From Clostridiales bacterium (lineage in GTDB: Bacteria > Bacillota > Clostridia > Oscillospirales > Acutalibacteraceae), in NCBI GenBank assembly GCA_021202245.1, contig JAJQDK010000018.1, positions 1 through 5,110 on the forward strand: DNA of 5,110 nt, read 5' to 3'. A program made the position numbers and the translations under genes. A model generated the notes under the pieces. That model saw nothing but the letters and a program-made list of their open reading frames with translations, made no database searches and had not been told where the DNA came from. Below, in pieces: positions 1-5,048 of the stretch. Position 1 is the stretch's first letter. Each line of letters opens with the position of its first letter.

Positions 1-2
1 AC

Positions 3-1685
3 GTATACTTTGCAATGAGCTTTGAACATTTTGTTCTTACGCTCTCAACTAACAAGGCGCTGCGCAAATTGCTTCCGCAAAAGTATGAGGAGGAAAACGC
101 CCGTATTGCCGAGGAAGCGCAAAGGCCCTTAAAAACTCAGGAGTCGGTTATTCAGGCAAGAATTGACGCCGCGCGCAAAGAGGAAATGGCGATTCGCCTG
201 AAGGAAGTGCGTGAGCGCGAAAAGAAAATTCTTGAGCTGAACGCCGAAATCAAAAACCTGAAAGTAACTATTGACCAAAAGGAACAGCAGATTCTCACCC
301 TAAAGGGTCAGGTTTCCGCTTTGCAGGATGATCTTGCAGAGGTCAAGGACGAGCTGAAGCAGACCAAGCTCAAGCTGCTTGAAGCCGAAAAAGAAATTGA
401 AAGACTCAAGGAAGAGAATCAGGCTCTTAAAGATAAAATTGAGGAGCTCAACCGCACTATTGACGAGCTTAACGCTACGATTGACTCCCTCAACAAGCAG
501 ATTGTCGAGCTGAACGACCGAATTCAGGTTTTGATGCAGGAAAATGCCCGACAAAAGACTAAAATTGAAGAACAGAAAAAAATAATCGAAGAGCAAAATG
601 CAAAAATTGCAGAGCTTGAGGCGCAGGTTGCCGAGCAGATTGCAAAAATTGCCGCTCTTACCGAAAATCTCGCAAAATGTCAGGCGCAGATTGAGGAGGA
701 CAACAAGCAAATTGCCAACCTCACGGAGCGCAACGAAACGCTGACGGAAACCCTGCAAACCGAGAGGATGCAGGCTCGTGAGCGTGAGGAAAAGATGAAC
801 GAGAACTTTGCCGCAAAAACTCAGGCGGCAGAGGAGAAGCACAAGGCGGAGGTTAAGTCGCTGCAGCAGACGATTGACAGCGCAGAGGCTGCCCACACCG
901 CAGAGATTGCAAAACTGAATACGGAATTTGCCGACAAGACCAACCTTGCCGAGCAAAAGAGAATTAACGACCTCAAGGACCAGCAGTCCGAGTTTGAAAA
1001 GCAGATTGAAAAAATCAAGCAAGCCAACTCAGACGCCGCTGCAGCAGCAGACGCAAAGCATTCTTCCGAAATCCGCAAGGTACAAAAGTCGGTTGACAAG
1101 CGTGTTGAAGCCGCAGAAAAGGCTGCCGAGAAGCGTATGAACGCACGGGTGGCAGAGGAACGCAAGGCGGCTCAGGCGGAAACCCGCAAGGCGGAGAAGA
1201 AAGCCAACGAACGCATTGCAGCCGCTCGCAGCGAGGCAAAGGCAATCAAGGGCGGCGCCGAGGCATTCAGCCGCGACTATTCATTCGGCAGTGTGGGAGT
1301 TATATCGGCGCTTGCCGAACAGCTTGCCGCAGACAACACCGAAAACCTCGCTTCAATTCTCTCGGGATGTTCAAAATCAATCAAATCGCTTTGCGTAACC
1401 AAGAGCAAAAAGGGCGTTATGCTCAGTTTGTACAGCCCGACAAGCTCACGGCTTGTAAAGCTTTATAAAAAGACCGCCGATTTAAGCGTGGCGTTGACGG
1501 ACATATCAGAACCCCTCAGGGGAGCAAACGACGCGCCCATCTGCGTGACCTATTCCGGAGTGGACAAAACGCTTGCCGAATCGTTTGCAAACGAAGCCAA
1601 ATCCGAGAACAGGAAAATCTCTTTACTCCACAATAAATCGCTCAAGTCCGACGGATTTATCGCAATTTACTTTTGTAAGGAATAA
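3..1685 (+). CDS. Long coiled-coil protein with small C-terminal globular domain (5' end probably cut)
   Basis: The function is not recognised. Numbering here is from the first visible ATG at 15. The frame stays open upstream to the window edge and the 14 bases before that ATG hold no Shine-Dalgarno sequence, so the true start probably lies outside. Residues 1-30 are a short lead-in. Residues about 31-412 are almost wholly helical, rich in Glu, Lys, Gln and Ala, with no Pro after residue 38. Residues 72-253 form one unbroken heptad register. Residues 254-412 are an irregular, Ala-rich and strongly basic coil. Residues about 420-556 are a compact mixed alpha/beta domain with four Cys (452, 460, 510, 554), ending in strand-helix-strand-strand. 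That end loosely resembles the C-terminal lobe of DegV-type proteins (weak inference). No signal peptide or membrane segment is visible, so a cytoplasmic scaffold or structural role is likely. The next gene follows after 50 bp with no terminator, so they are probably co-transcribed. Confidence 0.85.
   Translation, partial: VYFAMSFEHFVLTLSTNKALRKLLPQKYEEENARIAEEAQRPLKTQESVIQARIDAARKEEMAIRLKEVREREKKILELNAEIKNLKVTIDQKEQQILTLKGQVSALQDDLAEVKDELKQTKLKLLEAEKEIERLKEENQALKDKIEELNRTIDELNATIDSLNKQIVELNDRIQVLMQENARQKTKIEEQKKIIEEQNAKIAELEAQVAEQIAKIAALTENLAKCQAQIEEDNKQIANLTERNETLTETLQTERMQAREREEKMNENFAAKTQAAEEKHKAEVKSLQQTIDSAEAAHTAEIAKLNTEFADKTNLAEQKRINDLKDQQSEFEKQIEKIKQANSDAAAAADAKHSSEIRKVQKSVDKRVEAAEKAAEKRMNARVAEERKAAQAETRKAEKKANERIAAARSEAKAIKGGAEAFSRDYSFGSVGVISALAEQLAADNTENLASILSGCSKSIKSLCVTKSKKGVMLSLYSPTSSRLVKLYKKTADLSVALTDISEPLRGANDAPICVTYSGVDKTLAESFANEAKSENRKISLLHNKSLKSDGFIAIYFCKE
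228..773 (+). repeat. 26 consecutive coding heptads (21-bp period), parallel coiled coil
   Basis: Residues 72-253 of the coiled-coil gene can be written as 26 consecutive 7-residue units without a skip. The first position of each unit is Ile, Leu or Val, except Asn at 135, 177 and 240. The fourth position is mostly Leu. The cleanest part is 142-173, with units such as IEELNRT, IDELNAT, IDSLNKQ and IVELNDR, and here the 21-bp period is visible in the DNA as repeated att-gan. Ile at 'a' with Leu at 'd' plus occasional buried Asn at 'a' is the known pattern of parallel two-stranded coils. At about 1.5 Å per residue the rod would be about 27 nm long. Confidence 0.85.
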
Positions 1686-1695
1686 CTCAGGGCAC

Positions 1696-1718
1696 GCTCC
1701 TAATTGAGCAAACGCTCA
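1696..1718 (+). other. Short alternative hairpins in the 50-bp gap between genes 1 and 2
   Basis: GCTC (1696-1699), GAGC (1706-1709) and GCTC (1714-1717) follow one another, so the middle arm can pair with either side. The downstream pairing is slightly better: TGAGC/GCTCA with a 4-base AAAC loop. The outer arms belong to a direct repeat, ACGCTC, at 1694 and 1712. No T-run follows, so this is not an intrinsic terminator. It sits just before the ribosome binding site of gene 2 and could affect mRNA processing or translation, but the stems are short enough to be chance. Confidence 0.25.
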
Positions 1719-1720
1719 CT

Positions 1721-1728
1721 AAGAAAGG
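1721..1728 (+). promoter_or_regulatory. Ribosome binding site of the 667-residue surface protein gene
   Basis: The purine run AAGAAAGG ends 7 bases before the ATG at 1736. It is a partial match to the anti-Shine-Dalgarno complement, weaker than the site in front of the third gene. It supports the ATG at 1736, which also places a Lys/Arg-rich leader before the membrane segment. Confidence 0.6.
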
Positions 1729-1735
1729 CAGACAA

Positions 1736-3739
1736 ATGGAAAAAACGACTGCGCCCAAACGCAAAACGGGCAGAATGATAGCTAAAAATTTAATAATTCT
1801 GCTTGTTGTTGCAATAGTTGCGGCTCTTGCAATCTGGGCGTGGTTTTCCAAACACACAAGCGCTACCGCCGATGGCATCAATGTTCAGGCTCAGGGCGGC
1901 GGTGTTGAGGTTTCGTGGACCGGTGAAGAAAACACCTATTATGAAAATCTCACCGCACTTAATGATTCGGAAACGGATGACACTACCGGTCTTGCAAAAG
2001 AAATTGATGATGAGTATTCCACCCTGAAGCTTATAACAGGCAACGGCAACCTCTTTTTTATTCCTACGCTCAACCGCAGAACCGGTGCGGTTGTAACAAA
2101 CACGGACGGCACTTGGTGCGGCTCGTCGTTTACAAAAACCACCGATGAGTCAATTATGGGAAAATATATTGACATTCCGTTGTATTTCAGATCGACCGCA
2201 AGCAAGGATGTCTATCTTTCAAGCGACAGCATAGTTGCTCCGCTTGATACCGATGCCCGTATGAGCAGCTACGGTGATTTTTCAACAGATTACATCTGCT
2301 CCGCCGCAAGAGTGGCGTTTATTGAAAAAACCGATAACACTGAAGAAGTAAAATATATTTGGGCGCCGAACTCAAACTATGAGCTTGTGGAAATCGATGC
2401 CGGCTATCAGCTTGTGGATGATACGGTGGAAACGGAAACGATCACTTCAGGCTCCAGCGGGGTAAACAGCGAACTGGAAAGCAAAACAGGTTTTACCACT
2501 AATGACGACACATATTATTTTTGGCTGCCGAACAATTACGAAAGCGACCCGAGTCAACAGTTTTCGACTATGTATGCTACGGAAATGGGATTCACAATAT
2601 ATGACGATACAAATAGCAAGGGTCTTTATACTTTTGAATTTAAGGTTACACAGTTGGAAAGTATGAATGACAGTGCAACAATTTTGTTTGGCATAAATCA
2701 AAGTAACAGCACTAAGCCGTATGCAAATGAGGGTTATGTTGATATCAGCAGCAGCTGGAATGTAAGGTTTTCTGATTCAGGTGCAGTTGTCGAGCTTTCA
2801 AACGGTACTTATAATGTAGCAAACAGCGACAACGCTTTAAATGCTTTCTTTATCAGCAGTTGGCCTGATAATGATGAACTTACAATTAAATTCGGATATA
2901 ATCCGGAAACAAAAATGGTTATAGTATTGGGATATTATGATTCATTGGGTTATAAGGCGGCTGTTGATTTTACAGACGGCGGTACAACCACAACCACAAT
3001 AAATTATTATGAAATTGATGATGCCTATGTTGCATTGGGCAATATCAACACTAAAACCGCGGTGACCACCGACTCAACCTACAGCAGCAAGCTGAAGAAT
3101 GTCACATTTACAGACAGCACTACAATTTCTAATAACAGCATAACCACCTATGAACAATTCAGAATTGTTAAAGAGGGCACCGGGTACGAAGCGACCTACA
3201 CCCTGCAAAACACCAAGGATTCGTCCTATGTGGTGTTAAACGGCACTACGGTCACATTTTCAAGCGATGCGAGTGCTGCAACAGCGTTTTCGCTTAGGGC
3301 ATATGACGGCGTAACCGGTCCGGTGCTTGTGAGCGATGGCTATTGCCTTGGGGTGGTGGACGCTAAGCTTACCGGAATCACCACCGCTTCTCTAACTGCT
3401 TCACCGAGCCGAGCGGTCACAATCTTTAAGGGTGCCGGCTATAAAATGCTTTTGACTTCAAGCAATTCGCAGGAATATAAATTTTATAACTGGGAGACAA
3501 AAGAGTTAGAAACATTATACAGAGGCAGCGACCCGCCTCTGTACGATACAACGGCATATGAAACCGGAGAAACGGTAACAAAGGTTGGAACGTCTTTGCT
3601 GACTCTGACAAAGGACAGTGACTCCGATTACTACACAGGGCAAATTACAATGCGAATATGGGTTGAGGGCACTGACCGAGATGCACTTGCACCGCTTGCA
3701 GGCGGAAAATTCAAGCTTAACTTACACTTTACATCATAA
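1736..3739 (+). CDS. Membrane-anchored exported protein with two inserted beta-rich, lectin-like modules
   Basis: No named family is recognised. Residues 1-18 are basic (KRK, R, K), 19-35 are a hydrophobic membrane segment, and AWFS (35-38) follows at its outer end, as in SipW-type or anchored surface proteins of Firmicutes. The rest is Thr/Ser/Asp/Asn-rich, beta-prone and predicted extracellular. It has no LPxTG motif and no C-terminal membrane helix. Residues 40-215 and 605-667 match the next protein: YFRS...LSSDS at 150-165, SSYGDFS at 177-183, and YTGQ-x-T-x-R-x-W-x-EG-x-D at 633-647 followed by GKF-x-L-x-L. Between them lie about 330 extra residues. Residues about 282-460 resemble a ConA/LamG-like sandwich (WNVRF, VALGN, LKNVTF). 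Residues about 474-592 resemble a beta-trefoil-like unit (YTLQN, SSDASAATAFSL). There are only three Cys (128, 188, 537). The likely role is a surface adhesin or minor structural subunit (inference). It is separated from the next gene by 9 bp, so the two are almost certainly one operon. Confidence 0.9.
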   Translation: MEKTTAPKRKTGRMIAKNLIILLVVAIVAALAIWAWFSKHTSATADGINVQAQGGGVEVSWTGEENTYYENLTALNDSETDDTTGLAKEIDDEYSTLKLITGNGNLFFIPTLNRRTGAVVTNTDGTWCGSSFTKTTDESIMGKYIDIPLYFRSTASKDVYLSSDSIVAPLDTDARMSSYGDFSTDYICSAARVAFIEKTDNTEEVKYIWAPNSNYELVEIDAGYQLVDDTVETETITSGSSGVNSELESKTGFTTNDDTYYFWLPNNYESDPSQQFSTMYATEMGFTIYDDTNSKGLYTFEFKVTQLESMNDSATILFGINQSNSTKPYANEGYVDISSSWNVRFSDSGAVVELSNGTYNVANSDNALNAFFISSWPDNDELTIKFGYNPETKMVIVLGYYDSLGYKAAVDFTDGGTTTTTINYYEIDDAYVALGNINTKTAVTTDSTYSSKLKNVTFTDSTTISNNSITTYEQFRIVKEGTGYEATYTLQNTKDSSYVVLNGTTVTFSSDASAATAFSLRAYDGVTGPVLVSDGYCLGVVDAKLTGITTASLTASPSRAVTIFKGAGYKMLLTSSNSQEYKFYNWETKELETLYRGSDPPLYDTTAYETGETVTKVGTSLLTLTKDSDSDYYTGQITMRIWVEGTDRDALAPLAGGKFKLNLHFTS

Positions 3740-3744
3740 GGAGG
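3738..3744 (+). promoter_or_regulatory. Strong Shine-Dalgarno overlapping the stop codon of the upstream gene
   Basis: AAGGAGG begins within the TAA stop (3737-3739) of the 667-residue gene and ends 4 bases before the ATG at 3749. The spacing is slightly short. A TTG one codon later (3752) would have 7-base spacing and is a possible alternative start. The overlap points to translational coupling of the two surface-protein genes. The site is a better match than that of gene 2, consistent with more of the smaller protein being made (inference). Confidence 0.8.
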
Positions 3745-3748
3745 GATA

Positions 3749-4774
3749 ATGTTGAAACAGATTAAGGATAAGACAAAAAACAAAACTATCATCATAATTA
3801 ACATTGTCCTGATTTCCGTGTTGATTGTCGTTGCAGTTTACGCTTGGTTTTCGGCGGCGGCAGACAACAGCGTGGATGCCTATGAGGTTGAGGTTGTGGC
3901 TGATGACGGCTTGTGGCTTTCATTTGATAATGAAACCTGGAGCAGCAGCCTGCATCTCAGCACATTAAAAGACGGCAGCGGCGAATATATAATGCAAAAT
4001 ATTGCGTTTGCCAATGTCACGAGTGACGGCGAAACCTTTCTGACCCCCTCGCTCACGCAATTTACCAATTATGCGCTTCCGAATACAAGCGCAGCTTGGA
4101 CAGAGGCAACGGCAAACACGGATTATCTTGAATTTACGGTTTATATGAAATCAAGCGAAGCGCTCACTGTATTTTTCAGCTCCGACTCATATGCAAAGCC
4201 GGTTTCCTCCACAATAACCGGCAGCACCAGCGGCAACAAAAGCTCCTACGGTGATTTTTCCAAAGACTGCGTTGTGGGTGCGCTCAGAGTTGCAGCATTT
4301 GCAAATACAGAAGCTGATAATGCAGACAGCAGTAATAAAAAATTCGTCTGGATAACAAATCCCGAGTATCATTTAAATAACACAATCGGCGATACTTATT
4401 ATACAATGGACACGGATTCAACGTCAGGAAAATACACTGCCGGCACAAATACAGAGGGCGGAGATTTTGCTTGGAATGATTCCTACACACATTATTACTA
4501 TACCGCTTCTTCCGACACTACCGAAAAGTACACTCTGACTACGGATACATCTGCTCTTACAGAAATTACCGATGTTTCAAGTAATGCCAACAGCACCGAT
4601 GCAAAAACGCTTACGCTTGCAACGCTCAGTGATAGCGATAGTGACGGCACCTACACCGGCCAAGCAACATTCAGAGTATGGCTTGAGGGCTGCGACACCG
4701 AGGCTCGCCGTGCATTGGTAAACGGCAAGTTCAATCTTTCACTCAAGCTTGATTCATTTGAACCGAGCAGCTGA
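3749..4774 (+). CDS. Membrane-anchored exported protein, compact paralogue of the upstream surface protein
   Basis: No named family is recognised. Residues 1-13 are Lys-rich, 14-31 are a very hydrophobic Ile/Val/Leu segment, and VYAWFS (30-35) follows. VYA fits a signal peptidase -3/-1 pattern, so it may be either cleaved or retained as an anchor. The exported part is rich in Ser, Thr, Asp, Asn and Tyr (including HYYY at 248-251) and looks all-beta. Blocks shared with the upstream protein are VYMKS...FFSSDS (131-147), SSYGDFS (165-171), a W-x-x-N-x-x-Y block at 201-207, and DSDSD followed by YTGQ-x-T-x-R-x-W-x-EG-x-D (302-316) and GKF-x-L-x-L near the end. It lacks the upstream protein's long central insertion and so probably represents the basic fold. 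There are two Cys (174, 315), no LPxTG motif and no C-terminal helix. The gene ends in tandem stops, TGA then TAA. It is plausibly the main subunit of a surface layer or fibre (inference). Confidence 0.9.
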   Translation: MLKQIKDKTKNKTIIIINIVLISVLIVVAVYAWFSAAADNSVDAYEVEVVADDGLWLSFDNETWSSSLHLSTLKDGSGEYIMQNIAFANVTSDGETFLTPSLTQFTNYALPNTSAAWTEATANTDYLEFTVYMKSSEALTVFFSSDSYAKPVSSTITGSTSGNKSSYGDFSKDCVVGALRVAAFANTEADNADSSNKKFVWITNPEYHLNNTIGDTYYTMDTDSTSGKYTAGTNTEGGDFAWNDSYTHYYYTASSDTTEKYTLTTDTSALTEITDVSSNANSTDAKTLTLATLSDSDSDGTYTGQATFRVWLEGCDTEARRALVNGKFNLSLKLDSFEPSS

Positions 4775-4816
4775 TAAGTATATTGAAAATTTGTTATTGT
4801 TTTATTTCTCCTTGAT

Positions 4817-4852
4817 GTACCCGAGCCTTCTCCCTTTGGAGAGGGCGGGTAC
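4817..4852. repeat. 15-bp GC-rich hairpin, likely dispersed intergenic palindrome
   Basis: Outer arms GTACCCG (4817-4823) and CGGGTAC (4846-4852) pair perfectly. After a 2-base AG bulge, CCTTCTCC (4826-4833) pairs with GGAGAGGG (4838-4845) with one G-U wobble, leaving a CTTT loop. The core CCTTCTCC-CTTT-GGAG resembles a palindrome I recall as common between genes in gut Clostridia. It lies 43 bases after the last stop and could act as a transcript-end stabiliser or weak terminator, but it lacks a T-tract on either strand. Confidence 0.65.
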
Positions 4853-4893
4853 TCCCACTGAAAAACAAACACTAACTTCTGCGAATGGCTTAT

Positions 4894-4947
4894 CACTGTG
4901 TGCTTACGTATAATTCCCCACGTCCGTAGCGGCGCACAGTGTGCGCC
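4894..4947. repeat. Palindromic element with two competing hairpins
   Basis: GGCGCAC (4931-4937) and GTGCGCC (4941-4947) form a perfect 7-bp stem with a 3-base loop. The same bases can instead pair upstream: CACTGTGTGC (4894-4903) with GCGCACAGTG (4932-4941), 10 bp with one G-U, stacked on TACG (4905-4908)/CGTA (4925-4928). The whole block looks like a compact REP- or MITE-like intergenic repeat. I recall similar GTAG-GGCGCACA-type palindromes in Clostridia, but this was not checked. Confidence 0.5.
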
Positions 4948-4961
4948 ACAAGTAAAGTCAG

Positions 4962-4975
4962 AATGTTTAAACATT
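4962..4975. repeat. Perfect 14-bp AT-rich palindrome
   Basis: AATGTTTAAACATT is identical to its own reverse complement. The size and dyad symmetry would fit a binding site for a dimeric regulator, or it may be the tail of the neighbouring repeat element. There is no recognisable promoter close enough to assign a target. Confidence 0.45.
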
Positions 4976-5048
4976 TGATAAAGTTACATTCGTTTACCGT
5001 TAAAACAAGAAATGGATGAAAATAAATTATAGTTTTATATGGTTACAC

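Noticed and set aside
300..1022. 240-codon open frame on the minus strand
   Set aside because: It is the shadow of the coiled coil: antisense of Glu, Lys, Gln and Asn codons gives Leu, Phe and Val, producing an artificial hydrophobic Leu-rich protein. No ribosome binding site or domain pattern supports it.
821..1165. 114-codon minus-strand frame rich in Ser, Ala and Cys
   Set aside because: It lies wholly inside the coiled-coil gene and its composition is explained by antisense of the Ala/Lys/Glu-rich repeat.
2984..2998. (ACAACC) microsatellite coding five Thr, as a phase-variation tract
   Set aside because: It has only two and a half 6-bp units, and changes by whole units would keep the frame, so no on/off switching is expected.
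1781..3860. Type IV pilins or sortase-anchored proteins
   Set aside because: No prepilin motif (G before F-T-L-x-E) precedes the hydrophobic segments, and no LPxTG plus C-terminal helix is present.
4817..4870. Intrinsic terminator
   Set aside because: The stem is strong, but the following bases are tcccactg rather than a T-run, and the opposite strand also lacks one. It was kept only as a repeat or hairpin.
4886..4914. TATAAT at 4909-4914 as a promoter -10 box
   Set aside because: The -35 position (TGGCTT) matches poorly, there is no extended -10, and the site lies inside a hairpin element with no gene start downstream in the window.
4651..4974. 107-codon minus-strand frame covering the end of gene 3 and the palindromes
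   Set aside because: It overlaps a well-supported gene and reads through two inverted repeats; the protein has no recognisable pattern.
4975..5004. TTGATA (4975-4980) with GTTAAA 18 bases on as a plus-strand promoter
   Set aside because: The -10 matches only three of six consensus bases, and no start codon with a ribosome binding site follows before the window ends.
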